Shown: positions 54,410 through 63,215, counted from the first letter of the stretch. The stretch is 64,000 nt of DNA from Oceanitalea stevensii (GCF_014837105.1 NZ_JACSPO010000003.1:196674-260673), one strand, 5' to 3'. The notes: generated by a model not told the origin, from the letters alone. Program-made: numbers and translations.

Positions 54410-55576
54410 CTACTGAGGCGCCGCGCCGCTCTCCCCTCGGGTCGGCTGCTTGATCGAGCGCGTCACGGTGAACTTGCCGTTGTCGCCCATCACCTTGGTG
54501 GACCCCACGATCCGGCGCAGTGCGCCGGCATGACCGAGCCGGGAGTTGAACACCGTCCACAGCTCACCGCCGGGACGGAGCACCCGGGCGGCCCCCTTGA
54601 ACAGCTCGATCGCGACGTCGGGCTGCACGCTGGCACCGACGTGGAAGGGCGGGTTGCACACGATGAGGTCGGCCGACACGGGCGGCTGGCTCTCGAGCCC
54701 GTCCTCCCGCACCACCTGGACGCGCTCGCCGAGCGAGTTCGCCTCGAGCGTCACGCGCGTGGAGCGCACGGCCGCGCGGGACGTGTCGGTCGCGACGACC
54801 TTGAGGTCCGGGCGGGCGGCGGCGAGCTGTGCGGCGAGCACCCCGGTGCCACAGCCGAGATCGATGGCGTCGCGCGCCAGGGGGCTCATCTCCCCCAGGA
54901 ACGTCAGCAGGTAGCGCGTCCCGAGGTCGAGGGACGGGCCGGCGAAGGCGGCACCGTGTGCAGCGATCCACACGCCGTGCTGCTCGTCGAAGTGCTTGCG
55001 CGGGAAGGACGGGAAGGTCCCGAGCGAGGTCGGCTGCCGCGCGACGAGGCAGCGTGACTTCTGTCGGGCGAGGGACGCGGAGACGTCGGCGAAGTGCTGA
55101 CCCAGGACCTCGTTCATGCTGCGCGACATGTGCTTGAGGCGCCCGCCCGCGACGACGACGACGTCGGGTGCTGCGTGGGCGGCGACGAGCTCGGCGATCT
55201 CCTCGAGCGCGGCGAGCCCGCGGGGCAGCTGCAGCAGGACGACCCGCGCGCCGGTCACGAGCTCCGGGACGAGGCCCAGCGACCGGTAGGTCCCGGCGAG
55301 GCCCACCCGCTCGGCGTTGGCCTCGAGGGCGCGCTCGTGGACGATGACGTCCTGGTGCACCCGCACGTCGCGCGCCCCGTGCAGGGCGATCGCGCCGAGC
55401 GTGAGCGCACCGTACCGGTCGCCGACCACGACGACCTCCCCCGGGCCGGCCGCGGCAAGCGCCGTCGCGGCTTCGTCGAGCACCAGCCGGTCGGTGGCGT
55501 CGACGGCGACGAGATCGGGGGCTTCCACGTCGGGGTACCTGCGGAGCTGGTCGAGGTCGAACGCGAGGGCACTCAT
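54410..55576 (-). CDS. RlmG/RsmC-like rRNA guanine-N2 methyltransferase
   Basis: This 388-residue protein has an N-terminal pseudo-methyltransferase half and a C-terminal catalytic half with SAM motif I IDLGCGTGVLAAQLA and motif IV CNPPFH, the signature of m2G rRNA enzymes. Length and two-domain layout fit RlmG (23S G1835) slightly better than RsmC (16S G1207), but the target base cannot be fixed from sequence. It lies right next to dif on the minus strand. The ATG follows GATGAT by 6 nt, a weak leaderless signal. Confidence 0.88.
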   Translation of the reverse strand: MSALAFDLDQLRRYPDVEAPDLVAVDATDRLVLDEAATALAAAGPGEVVVVGDRYGALTLGAIALHGARDVRVHQDVIVHERALEANAERVGLAGTYRSLGLVPELVTGARVVLLQLPRGLAALEEIAELVAAHAAPDVVVVAGGRLKHMSRSMNEVLGQHFADVSASLARQKSRCLVARQPTSLGTFPSFPRKHFDEQHGVWIAAHGAAFAGPSLDLGTRYLLTFLGEMSPLARDAIDLGCGTGVLAAQLAAARPDLKVVATDTSRAAVRSTRVTLEANSLGERVQVVREDGLESQPPVSADLIVCNPPFHVGASVQPDVAIELFKGAARVLRPGGELWTVFNSRLGHAGALRRIVGSTKVMGDNGKFTVTRSIKQPTRGESGAAPQ

Positions 55577-55644
55577 CCCGCCATCATCCCAGCACGGCTC
55601 CCCCGCCGGCGTTCAGCTCGTCGACGGCGGGCGTGTACGGAGCG

Positions 55645-56202
55645 TCACGTCGCTCGTGTCTCGGGGGGCCGGCCGTACCGGTTCCAGCTCGTCATCTCCT
55701 CGAGCGGCTTGCGACCCGACATCTGCGGGGTCGCCTGCGCCTGGCCCGTGTCGGTGTAGCCGAGGCCGATCGCCGACCACGGCTCGAGGTGTCCGGGCAG
55801 GCCGAGGAGCTCGCGCACCTGCTGCCGCCCAGCAGGGCTGCTGAACCACGCCGTCCCGCTGCCGATGCCGAGCGCGGCGGCAGCGAGCATGACGCGCTCG
55901 GCCAGCCGACCGTCGTCGTAGGCGACGGAGCGCCCCTCCCCCTCGACCGCCACGACGATGGAGGCCGCCACGCCGTCGAGGAAGCCGGCGAAGGCTCCGT
56001 AGCCCGCGAGCTCGGTGTTGAGGGCGCTGTCGGTCACGACCACGAGGTGCCACGGCTGCGTGTTCTTCGCGCTGCCCGTCCACCGGGCGACCTCGAGGAT
56101 GCGATCGAGGTCGTCGCGCGCGACGGGCGTCGGGAGGAACCGGCGCGACTGCCGCAGGGTGCGGAGCGTGGCGAGGAGCTCTGGCTCGGGTGGCGTCGTC
56201 AT
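55645..56202 (-). CDS. nitroreductase-family flavoprotein
   Basis: This 185-residue nitroreductase-fold protein has the FMN-binding SRRFLPTPV segment, ARWTGSAKNTQPWHLVVV, and GLGYTDTGQAQATPQMSGRK near the end. The C-terminal WNRYGRPPE suggests a small quinone or nitroaromatic substrate. It would need FMN, in line with the riboflavin-uptake locus. The true start is ATG 56202; the much longer open frame upstream is not coding. Confidence 0.88.
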   Translation of the reverse strand: MTTPPEPELLATLRTLRQSRRFLPTPVARDDLDRILEVARWTGSAKNTQPWHLVVVTDSALNTELAGYGAFAGFLDGVAASIVVAVEGEGRSVAYDDGRLAERVMLAAAALGIGSGTAWFSSPAGRQQVRELLGLPGHLEPWSAIGLGYTDTGQAQATPQMSGRKPLEEMTSWNRYGRPPETRAT

Positions 56203-56285
56203 CGGCCCATCATGCACCGGACGGGTCGGGCACGGCTGCTGCCGCCCGCGCCCCGGGCGCCGTCGGCAGCAGGGACACAGAGCGC

Positions 56286-56322
56286 ACGACGCCCCCGGGA
56301 GGAGACCTCCCGGGGGCGTCGT
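56286..56322 (-). terminator. terminator of the DUF2510 gene
   Basis: A perfect 17-bp stem pairs 56286-56302 with 56306-56322 around a 3-nt loop. It lies 14 bp after the DUF2510 stop on the minus strand. Confidence 0.85.
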
Positions 56323-56335
56323 CTGGAACGGCTGA

Positions 56336-57775
56336 CTACTCGACGGTGATCGACAGCTCCGAGGTGAGCGCCTCCGCGCGGTAGCCGCTGAAGCTGATGA
56401 CGTGGACACCGGCCGGCAGCTCGAGCTCGAGGTACGGGTCGGTGATGCCACCGGCGCCCTCACTGCTGTCGTCCGCGCCCTCGAGCGACCCCGAGGAGGT
56501 GAAGACGCCGAGCATGCCGTCCCCGTCCTCGGCGACGGAGTCGAGCACCACGGTGCTCCGGTCGCTCAGCTCGAGCGCGCCCAGCCACACCTCACCCTCG
56601 GCGAGGTCGACGGCGATCGAGTCACCCGGCGTCACGATCTCCGGCACCGTCGTCGTCACGGTGAAGTCGGCCTCGACGCTGCCGCTGTACGCCGACACGG
56701 CGACCTCGTACTCCCCCGGCTCCAGGTAGGCGCCGACGGCGGGGTCGAGAGAGCTCGCCTCGCCGCTGGCCTGGAAGTAGCGACGGTCGTCGTTCGAGAC
56801 GTCGACGGCCCCGCCGGTGAGCGACACGGTGAGGTCACCGCTGTCGGCGACGACGTCGACGACGACGGGGGTCGCCTCGTCGACGACGATCGTGCCGGTC
56901 CAGGTCTCCCCCGACGCGATGGCGCCGCCGACCGAGGCGCCGAGCTCGAGCTCGCCGCCGCTCACGGCGCCGCCGGTGGGGGCGTCGCCGGTGGTGTCGT
57001 CAGTGGGGTCCTCGGTGGCGTCGCCGGTCGTCGGGTCCTGCGTGGGCTCCGCCGTCGTGCTCGTCGGGGTGGGCCGCGTCGTGGGCTCGGCGTCGTCGCC
57101 GCCACCGAGGAGAAGGACGACGGCGGTCACCGCGACACCGATGAGGACGACCGCGGCGATGATGATGCCGATGACCAGGCCCTTGCCCGAGCCGCCGTCG
57201 TCGGCGCCCGGCTGCTGGCCGTAGGCGTTGGGGCCGGTTGCGTAGGGCGACTGGCCGTAGGGCTGCTGGCCCGCCGGGTACTGCCCGTAGGGCTGCTGCT
57301 GCTGGCCGTAGTCCTGCTGGCCGTAGCCCGGCTGCGCCTGCTGCTGCCCGTACGGCTGCTGGCCGTACGCCTGCTGGCCCGGCTGCTGCCCGAAGGGCTG
57401 CTGCTCGCCGTACTGACCGACCGGGTAGACGGAGGTCTGCTGGCCCGGCTGCTCGCCGGCCTGGGCGGGGAACTGCTCGGTCGGCTGGGCCGTCGGGTAC
57501 TCGGCCCCCTGGGCCGGGAGCTGCTCGGTCGGCTGGGCAGACGGGTGCTCGGCCCCCTGAGCGGGAAGCTGCTCCGTGGGCTGCGCACCGTACGAGTCCG
57601 CCGCCGTCGGCTGCCCCGTCGGCTGCACGCCGCCGCTCGTGCCGGGGTCCCCCGCCTGCTGCGCGGCGCCCTGGGCGGGCGCGAAGTGCTCGGTCCAGGA
57701 CGTGCCGTCCCAGTAGCGAAGCTTGCTCTGGTCACCTGAGGGGTCCGGGTACCAACCGGCGATGGGATTGCTCAT
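56336..57775 (-). CDS. DUF2510 envelope protein with Gln/Tyr/Gly repeats and one membrane helix
   Basis: This 479-residue protein has a DUF2510 domain at the N-terminus ([22 protein letters not shown]) and then about 190 residues rich in Gln, Pro, Tyr, Gly and Ala with repeated QPYGQ and PAQGAE units. One membrane helix ([20 protein letters not shown]) sits near residue 210. An acidic Thr/Asp/Pro linker and a beta-rich extracellular C-terminal region with repeated segments follow. Its role is unknown. A tight -10 (TACTAT) lies 6 nt before ATG 57775. Confidence 0.85.
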   Translation of the reverse strand: MSNPIAGWYPDPSGDQSKLRYWDGTSWTEHFAPAQGAAQQAGDPGTSGGVQPTGQPTAADSYGAQPTEQLPAQGAEHPSAQPTEQLPAQGAEYPTAQPTEQFPAQAGEQPGQQTSVYPVGQYGEQQPFGQQPGQQAYGQQPYGQQQAQPGYGQQDYGQQQQPYGQYPAGQQPYGQSPYATGPNAYGQQPGADDGGSGKGLVIGIIIAAVVLIGVAVTAVVLLLGGGDDAEPTTRPTPTSTTAEPTQDPTTGDATEDPTDDTTGDAPTGGAVSGGELELGASVGGAIASGETWTGTIVVDEATPVVVDVVADSGDLTVSLTGGAVDVSNDDRRYFQASGEASSLDPAVGAYLEPGEYEVAVSAYSGSVEADFTVTTTVPEIVTPGDSIAVDLAEGEVWLGALELSDRSTVVLDSVAEDGDGMLGVFTSSGSLEGADDSSEGAGGITDPYLELELPAGVHVISFSGYRAEALTSELSITVE

Positions 57776-57781
57776 GGTCCG

Positions 57782-57787
57782 ATAGTA
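57782..57787 (-). promoter_or_regulatory. -10 element of the DUF2510 gene, leaderless type
   Basis: TACTAT on the minus strand ends 6 nt before ATG 57775. It is among the best -10 elements in the window. Confidence 0.6.
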
Positions 57788-57870
57788 GGAGAGAGCGGCC
57801 CCCTCCCCCGACCGCTGATCACAGTGCGGCATGGGGACTTCTCCCCGCGGTCCCGGCCCTCCTGGCAACG

Positions 57871-57906
57871 CGACGAGGGGCCCGGGTGGTCCCGGGCCCC
57901 TCGTCG
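57871..57906 (-). terminator. terminator of the MerR gene at 57917
   Basis: A perfect 16-bp stem pairs 57871-57886 (CGACGAGGGGCCCGGG) with 57891-57906 around a TGGT loop, 11 bp after the MerR stop. Confidence 0.85.
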
Positions 57907-57916
57907 TCCGCGTGTG

Positions 57917-58495
57917 TCAGCCGGCGTCGCGCGCGCGGCGGCGCTGGGACAGCTCGTCCTCGACCTGGGTGCCGGCGCGCTCGGCACGCTCCGTCGGGAG
58001 CTCGGCGAGCGAGCCCTCGACCTCGCGCCACACGCGGCCGACGGCGATACCGAAGACGCCCTGACCGCCCTGGACGAGGTCGATGACCTCGTCGGCGCTC
58101 GTGCACTCGTAGACGCTGGCGCCGTCGCTCATCAGCGTGATGCCGGCGAGGTCGTCCACCCCGCGCTCGTGCAGGTGGTGGACCGCGGAGCGGATCTGCT
58201 GGAGCGAGACGCCGGTGTCGAGCAGGCGCTTGACGACCTTGAGGACGAGGATGTCGCGGAAGCTGTAGAGGCGCTGGGACCCGGAGCCGCTGGCGTTGCG
58301 GATGCTCGGCTCGACGAGGCCCGTCCGTGCCCAGTAGTCCAGCTGACGGTAGGTGATCCCTGCCGCCCGGCAGGCCGTGGGCCCGCGGTAACCGGTCTCG
58401 GTGTCGAGGTCGGGAAGGGAGTCGCCGAAAAGCATCCCCTGCGCCCGCTGGGGCACCCCGCTCGCTGCGCCGGCCGTCGCGTCGCTGCCGCTCAC
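57917..58495 (-). CDS. MerR-family regulator (Rv1830-type)
   Basis: This 192-residue protein has a MerR-type HTH (ACRAAGITYRQLDYWARTGLVEPS near residues 40-65) followed by a dimerisation helix and a small C-terminal domain. It is the last gene of the GarA-FtsR-DUF151-MerR block, matching Rv1830 in order. GTG 58495 is used because GGGAG lies 5 nt upstream; GTG 58501 lies almost on the ribosome-binding site. TAGCGT at 58553-58558 (minus strand) is a possible -10, with a leader of about 50 nt. Confidence 0.88.
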   Translation of the reverse strand: MSGSDATAGAASGVPQRAQGMLFGDSLPDLDTETGYRGPTACRAAGITYRQLDYWARTGLVEPSIRNASGSGSQRLYSFRDILVLKVVKRLLDTGVSLQQIRSAVHHLHERGVDDLAGITLMSDGASVYECTSADEVIDLVQGGQGVFGIAVGRVWREVEGSLAELPTERAERAGTQVEDELSQRRRARDAG

Positions 58496-58671
58496 GTGCA
58501 CTCCCGTTCGTCCACGCCGCGCACGAGGTGTGCTCCGGCCCTGATGACCCCCACGCTATGACTCGGGGGGACCCCCGTCAACGACATGCGCGGCGAGCCG
58601 CGATCGGCGTGTCGAACCAGCGTGTCTCAGTCTCAAGTGAAGGTTGAGGTGCACCTCACCACGGCCCCTTC

Positions 58672-59142
58672 TCAGGGTTCGAAGTCCTCCGGTTCGACGT
58701 TCTCGAGAAAGGCCTGGAAGTCGGCCACGACCTCGGCCTCGTCCTCCGCGTCCATGACCACGCCGGCCGCTGTGAGCACCCCCTCGTCGCACAGCACCGG
58801 GCACCGGGCACGCAGCGCGAGGGCGATGGCGTCGGAGGGCCGGGAGTCGACGTGCTGCCCCGAGGACAGGACGAGCTCGGCGTGGAAGGTGCCCTCCTCG
58901 AGGCTGGTGACGCGCACCTGCTCCAGCCGCACGCCCGTGGCGTCGAGGAGGGAGATGAACAGGTCGTGGGTCTGGGGGCGCTCGGGCACGATGCCCGCCT
59001 GCGCCGTGGCGATGGACGCACCCTCGCGCGGCCCGATGACGATGGGCAGCACCACCCGACCCTCGTCGCGGACGGCCAGGACGACGACGACCTCGTTCTC
59101 CGGGATGCTCACCCGGACGCCGAGCACGTCCATCTCTCGCAT
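58672..59142 (-). CDS. DUF151/bifunctional-nuclease-family protein (Rv1829-type)
   Basis: This 156-residue protein of the DUF151 family carries VVLPIVIGPREGASIATAQAG and SRPSDAIALALRARCPVL, the conserved core. Plant members show nuclease activity; the bacterial role is not established. It sits between FtsR and the second MerR as in mycobacteria and corynebacteria. ATG 59142 follows a leaderless-type -10; ATG 59133 is the alternative. Confidence 0.9.
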   Translation of the reverse strand: MREMDVLGVRVSIPENEVVVVLAVRDEGRVVLPIVIGPREGASIATAQAGIVPERPQTHDLFISLLDATGVRLEQVRVTSLEEGTFHAELVLSSGQHVDSRPSDAIALALRARCPVLCDEGVLTAAGVVMDAEDEAEVVADFQAFLENVEPEDFEP

Positions 59143-59148
59143 GTCGCA

Positions 59149-59154
59149 ACGGTA
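59149..59154 (-). promoter_or_regulatory. -10 element of the DUF151 gene, leaderless type
   Basis: TACCGT on the minus strand ends 6 nt before ATG 59142. Confidence 0.45.
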
Positions 59155-59210
59155 CGGCCATCGCGGCGGCGGTGCGCGCGAAATGCGCCCCCGCGCGCGG
59201 GGTGCACGCC

Positions 59211-59975
59211 TCAGCCGAGGTCGTCGACGGCCGCGCGGAGCAGCTCGGCGTGCAGCCGCCCGTACAGCTCCGCGAGTTCCTGCGCGCGCGCCGCGGCACG
59301 CTCCCGCCCGGCGCCCGAGCGCTGGGCGCGCACCGGGGCCACGACCTGCTCGATCGTGTCGGCCTGCCGCTCGGCGGCCGTGCGCACCGTGCGCAGGTGG
59401 CGCGGGCTGATCCCCTGGCGCGCGAGTGCGGCGGCGTGCTGGACGACGTCGACGGCGCGGCCCGGGTAGCGTCCGCGCGCGTCGGGGACGATGAGTCCGG
59501 CGTCCGCGATCTCGTCGATCTCGGCGAGGCTCACCCCGGTGAGGTCGGCGATCTCCTGCGCCCGCACCCGCGCCGAGGGCCGCGGACGGACGAGCTCGCC
59601 GTCGCGGGCCACGACGCGAGTGCCGGGTACCGACTCCACGGGGCGCCCGGCGTCGAGGTCCTCGAGCTGGTCGCGGATGACGCGCAGCGGCAGGAAGGAG
59701 TCACGCTGCGCGGTGAGCGCGAAGCGCAGCCGCTCGACGTCGGCCTGACTGTACATGCGGTAGCCGGAGCCGCTGCGGCTCGGGCTCACCAGGCCCTGCT
59801 CCTCGAGGAAGCGGAGCTTGGAGATGCGCACGGCGGGGAACTCCGGCTGCAGGGCCGCGAGCACGGCGCCGATGCTCATCGTGGGGTCGGTGGAGGCACC
59901 CGGGGGCCACGGCCGCGGCTGCTCCTGCGGCTCCTCGGGGTGGGACTCGGTGGCGCGGCGGGCGGTCGAGCTCAC
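59211..59975 (-). CDS. ftsR: FtsR-like MerR-family regulator of cell division
   Basis: This 254-residue protein has an N-terminal MerR HTH (SIGAVLAALQPEFPAVRISKLRFLEEQGLV inside residues 33-62) and then a long coiled-coil and helical C-terminal part. It matches Rv1828 and corynebacterial FtsR, which activates ftsZ. The GTG overlaps the garA stop, as in relatives, so both are likely co-transcribed. Control of ftsZ is known from Corynebacterium and inferred here. Confidence 0.88.
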   Translation of the reverse strand: MSSTARRATESHPEEPQEQPRPWPPGASTDPTMSIGAVLAALQPEFPAVRISKLRFLEEQGLVSPSRSGSGYRMYSQADVERLRFALTAQRDSFLPLRVIRDQLEDLDAGRPVESVPGTRVVARDGELVRPRPSARVRAQEIADLTGVSLAEIDEIADAGLIVPDARGRYPGRAVDVVQHAAALARQGISPRHLRTVRTAAERQADTIEQVVAPVRAQRSGAGRERAAARAQELAELYGRLHAELLRAAVDDLG

Positions 59976-60424
59976 GAGGCCGGCGCGTCCCCGTGGTGCG
60001 GGCTGGGGTGGTAGGTGAGCCGGTACTTGCCGATCTGGACCTCGTCGCCGGCGTTGAGCACGGCGGAGTCGATGCGCTCCCGGTTGACGTAGGTGCCGTT
60101 GAGCGAGCCGACGTCGCGCACGACGTAGCCGCCCTCGTGGGCGAGGAACTCCGCGTGCCGGCGCGAGACCGTGACGTCGTCGAGGAAGATGTCAGCGGTG
60201 GGGTGCCGCCCGGCGAGGGTGCGGTCGGTGTCGAGGAGGAAGCGGGCGCCCGCCGTCGGCCCGCGCTGGACGATGAGGAGCGCGTGACCCGGGGGCAGCC
60301 CGTCGATCGCGGCGCGGTCCGGCGGGGGGACGTCGGAGCGCTCCGCGGTCTCGTCGCTCGCACCGATCGCCCCGAAGCGGGCGGTCGTGCTCGACAAGTC
60401 CTGCGGCTCGGGCTCGATTCCCAT
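59972..60424 (-). CDS. garA: GarA/OdhI-type FHA regulator
   Basis: GarA binds and inhibits 2-oxoglutarate dehydrogenase, and kinases PknG/PknB switch it off. The 150-residue protein has the N-terminal phospho-acceptor motif STTARFGAIG with the paired Thr, then an FHA domain (LAGRHPTADIFLDD, VSRRHAEF, GSLNGTYVNRERID). ATG 60424 has GGGAG upstream. In mycobacteria gcvH precedes garA; here there is no gcvH between garA and the DUF881 gene. Confidence 0.93.
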   Translation of the reverse strand: MGIEPEPQDLSSTTARFGAIGASDETAERSDVPPPDRAAIDGLPPGHALLIVQRGPTAGARFLLDTDRTLAGRHPTADIFLDDVTVSRRHAEFLAHEGGYVVRDVGSLNGTYVNRERIDSAVLNAGDEVQIGKYRLTYHPSPHHGDAPAS

Positions 60425-60532
60425 GTCGTGTACTCCCCTCGGCGGTACCACCGGGTTCGTCACCCGGCGCTGGACACCACCATAGTTCCCCATGGGGCCG
60501 GTGTGACAGACACCGGGTCCCGGGTGGGTGTC

Positions 60533-61288
60533 TCAGCGGTCCTCGACGGGTGCGGGGGTGGCCCACTCCGGCTCGGACAGGGCCTGCACGGACGTGATGG
60601 CGAGGTCGTCGTGCTGGGTGACCTCGGCGGCCGCCCCGGCCGCCCGGATCGAGGCGAGCGCACCGCCGGGGATGTCGAGGGCGACGGCGAGGGTCTGGGG
60701 GTCGCCGATGGCGCGCCACACGTAGGGGGCGCTGATGTCGACACCGCTGACGACCAGTCCCCCGGGCCGTGTGCCGAGCCAGCTCGAGGCGGTGATCCGC
60801 TGGTCGTTGAGCTCGATGGCCTCCGCGCCCGCGTTGCGCAGCTCCTCGAGCACGGTGACGAACACGGGTGCGCTGACGGCGCCGGAGGGGTCGTGGACCG
60901 CGATCTCCACGCCCGGTCCGGTGACAGGCAGGGCCCCGGCGAGGATGCCCTGGACCCGGGCCTGCTGGGCGGCCGCCTCCTGGGCCGCCGCTCGCGAGCT
61001 GGAGCCGGACTCGAGCTCCCCGAGCTCGCGGCGCAGCTCCATGCCCTCCTCGGTCAGCTCGCGGTTGCGCACGCTGAGCTCGTCCAGGAGCCGGACGATG
61101 TCGTCCTGGCGCATGGTCGCGTAGGTGTCCTCCTGGGTCTGGCGGACCTGGACGGCCAGCGCGAAGCCCACGGCCGCGCAGAGCAGCACGATGAGCACGT
61201 GCACCCACGTGGGGTGCCGGCCCAGGAGCAGGTGCCGCAGCCGCCCCGCTCCCCCGCCGGCCGCCGTCCTCTCCGCGTCGCGTGTCAT
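60533..61288 (-). CDS. DUF881 family protein, second copy (Rv1825-type)
   Basis: This 251-residue protein has an N-terminal membrane anchor (VLIVLLCAAVGFALAVQV near residue 38), a coiled-coil region and a C-terminal DUF881 domain. Its ATG overlaps the stop of the small basic protein. In mycobacteria the order pgsA2-DUF881-small basic protein-DUF881 is the same. The role is unknown but connected to the envelope or division. Confidence 0.88.
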   Translation of the reverse strand: MTRDAERTAAGGGAGRLRHLLLGRHPTWVHVLIVLLCAAVGFALAVQVRQTQEDTYATMRQDDIVRLLDELSVRNRELTEEGMELRRELGELESGSSSRAAAQEAAAQQARVQGILAGALPVTGPGVEIAVHDPSGAVSAPVFVTVLEELRNAGAEAIELNDQRITASSWLGTRPGGLVVSGVDISAPYVWRAIGDPQTLAVALDIPGGALASIRAAGAAAEVTQHDDLAITSVQALSEPEWATPAPVEDR

Positions 61289-61617
61289 GCCTTGAAGATG
61301 TGCCGGCGGATCGAGGCCGCGTTGGAGAAGATGCGGATGCCGAGGACGACGACGACCGCGGTCGTCATCTGGGCGCCGACCCCTAGCTGGTCACCGAGGA
61401 AGACGAGCAGCGCGGCGATGAGGACGTTGAAGAGGAAGGACACGACGAAGACGCGGTCGTCGAAGACGCCGTCCAGGTAGGCACGCAGGCCCCCGAAGAG
61501 GGCGTCGAGGGCGGCGACGACGGCGATCGGCAGGTAGGGCTGCAGCACCGCCGGCACGGTCGGCTCCACGGCGATCCCGACGACGACGCCGATGACGAGC
61601 CCGATGACAGCGAACAC
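61285..61617 (-). CDS. sbp: small basic protein SBP (DUF1290, Rv1824-type)
   Basis: This 110-residue protein has three membrane segments (VIGLVIGVVVGIAVEPTVP, IAVVAALDALFGGLRA, VSFLFNVLIAALLVFL) and the conserved motif ALDALFGGLRAYLDG. Family members in Firmicutes sit beside ftsZ operon genes; here it lies between the two DUF881 genes. GTG 61617 is the only start near a good frame. The function is unknown. Confidence 0.9.
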   Translation of the reverse strand: MFAVIGLVIGVVVGIAVEPTVPAVLQPYLPIAVVAALDALFGGLRAYLDGVFDDRVFVVSFLFNVLIAALLVFLGDQLGVGAQMTTAVVVVLGIRIFSNAASIRRHIFKA

Positions 61618-61670
61618 TCAGCGATCCTCCCTCGACACCTGCACGTGGCACGGTCCCCCGTGACGCCCCA

Positions 61671-62525
61671 TCATCGGTCCTCCCGGCCAGTCTGCCCCTC
61701 GAGCGGCTCGGCGTGGCGCAGCGTGCGCGCCGTCGTGCCCGGCAGGACGAGCTCGTCGGCCTCCTCGATGCTCACCGAGATGCCGAAGGAGTCGCGCAGC
61801 GTCCCCAGGTGCGTGCCGCCGGTGCTCCGCGTGAGCCGGGCACTCATGTCGCCGGGGTTGCCCACGGCCTCGACGACGTAGGGCCGGGCGAGCGGGACGA
61901 GGTCGACGAGGATCGCCGGGCCGGCGGAGCGGATCGCGCTCAGCCCGGAGAGCCGGTGCCCGTTGATCGCCACCGCCTCGGCCCCCGCCGACCACAGGGC
62001 GTTGGCGAGCACCTGGAGGTCGAGGTCCTGGACGCGTCCCAGCTCCGCTCCCGGCTCACCGGCCTGGGCGTCGCGGGAGTCGTCGAGGGTGATCCGCAGG
62101 CCCGGGCCACGGACGCGGGCGCTGCCGGCGTTGAGGGTGAGCAGCTGGACCTCCTCGAGGAACTCGGGGTCGCTGCCGCGCAGCGACTCCCCCTGCAGGC
62201 GGTCGATCTGCTCGACGAGGGCGGCGTTGTCGGCGCGCAGCTGCTCCCCGCGCGCAGCGCCGTCCTCGACCTGCTCGAGGAGCAGCGCCCGTGCGTCACC
62301 GGCGCCGTCGGTCGGGGCGCGCAGCTCACGGGCCGCCCACACCGCTCCGAGCCCGAGCGCCGCGGCCACGGCGAGGACGATGCCCTTGCGCCACCAGGGC
62401 AGCCGCGGCGCCGTGCCGTCCGCGCGTCGCTGGGCGGCAGCGGCGTAGCCCGGGTCGAGCGGCCGCTCGACGACCTCCCGCAGGAGGGTCATCGACTGGT
62501 CGGGACGACCGGGCTGCTGCCTCAC
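61671..62525 (-). CDS. DUF881 family protein, first copy (Rv1823-type)
   Basis: This 284-residue protein has a cytoplasmic N-terminus, one membrane helix (GIVLAVAAALGLGAVWAARE near residue 48), a coiled coil, and the DUF881 domain with AVAINGHRLSGLSAIRSAGPAILVD (inside residues 185-209). It overlaps the pgsA stop. Two DUF881 proteins flanking SBP suggest a membrane complex. Confidence 0.88.
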   Translation of the reverse strand: MRQQPGRPDQSMTLLREVVERPLDPGYAAAAQRRADGTAPRLPWWRKGIVLAVAAALGLGAVWAARELRAPTDGAGDARALLLEQVEDGAARGEQLRADNAALVEQIDRLQGESLRGSDPEFLEEVQLLTLNAGSARVRGPGLRITLDDSRDAQAGEPGAELGRVQDLDLQVLANALWSAGAEAVAINGHRLSGLSAIRSAGPAILVDLVPLARPYVVEAVGNPGDMSARLTRSTGGTHLGTLRDSFGISVSIEEADELVLPGTTARTLRHAEPLEGQTGREDR

Positions 62526-63127
62526 GCCGGGCTCGCCGCCCGGCGGTCACGGCGCACGATCCACGCGACCTGCTCGAGGTAGAGCAGGCAGGCGAACCAG
62601 TACAGGCCCACACCCCACAGCGCGATCGCCCAGCCCGCCGTCGAGGCCGCGGTGCCGAGAGCGCCGGGCGCGGAGGCGACGAGGAGCAGCGGGAAGGCGT
62701 ACATGAGGCAGAAGGTGCCCGCCTTGCCGGCCATGTGGACCGGCAGCGTGCCGTACCCGTGCCGCAGGAGTACCGGGATCGTCCCGGCGAGGACGAGCTC
62801 GCGGGCGACGATGACGGCGACCAGCCACCACGGGATGATGTCGCGGTAGGCCAGCCCGATGAGGGTGACGAGGATGTAGAGGCGGTCGGCGGCCGGGTCG
62901 AGCATCTGGCCGAGGCGGCTGGCCTGGTTGAAGCGCCGGGCGATGAAGCCGTCGGCCCAGTCCGTGAAGCCGGCGACGGCGACGACGACGACCGCCGCGG
63001 CGTCGTGCTCGGCCACGATGAGCCACGCGAACACGGGAATGAGCGCAAGGCGGAGGAAGCTGATGGCGTTGGGGATGGTCCACACGCGCTCCTCGGCGAC
63101 GCGCGCCGGCTTCTCCCTGGTGCTCAC
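62522..63127 (-). CDS. CDP-alcohol phosphatidyltransferase (PgsA-type)
   Basis: This 201-residue membrane enzyme has the CDP-alcohol motif D-x2-DG-x2-AR-x8-G-x3-D-x3-D, seen as DWADGFIARR followed by GQMLDPAAD near residues 55-82. It transfers a phosphatidyl group from CDP-diacylglycerol to an alcohol, probably glycerol 3-phosphate, in phospholipid synthesis; the acceptor is not resolved. GTG 63127 follows a leaderless-type -10. It heads the DUF881 operon, like pgsA2 in mycobacteria. Confidence 0.87.
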   Translation of the reverse strand: MSTREKPARVAEERVWTIPNAISFLRLALIPVFAWLIVAEHDAAAVVVVAVAGFTDWADGFIARRFNQASRLGQMLDPAADRLYILVTLIGLAYRDIIPWWLVAVIVARELVLAGTIPVLLRHGYGTLPVHMAGKAGTFCLMYAFPLLLVASAPGALGTAASTAGWAIALWGVGLYWFACLLYLEQVAWIVRRDRRAASPA

Positions 63128-63134
63128 GGGCTCC

Positions 63135-63140
63135 AGGGTA
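63135..63140 (-). promoter_or_regulatory. -10 element of the pgsA-type gene, leaderless type
   Basis: TACCCT on the minus strand ends 7 nt before GTG 63127. Confidence 0.45.
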
Positions 63141-63201
63141 CGCACGAGGTCAGGCGGGGCGGGTGGAGCGCGCCCGGCGTGACCACGCTGTGACCTGGCC
63201 G

Positions 63202-63207
63202 TACTCT
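63202..63207 (+). promoter_or_regulatory. -10 element of the LLM oxidoreductase gene
   Basis: TACTCT ends 8 nt before ATG 63216, which has no Shine-Dalgarno sequence. Confidence 0.4.
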
Positions 63208-63215
63208 TCTCGACC

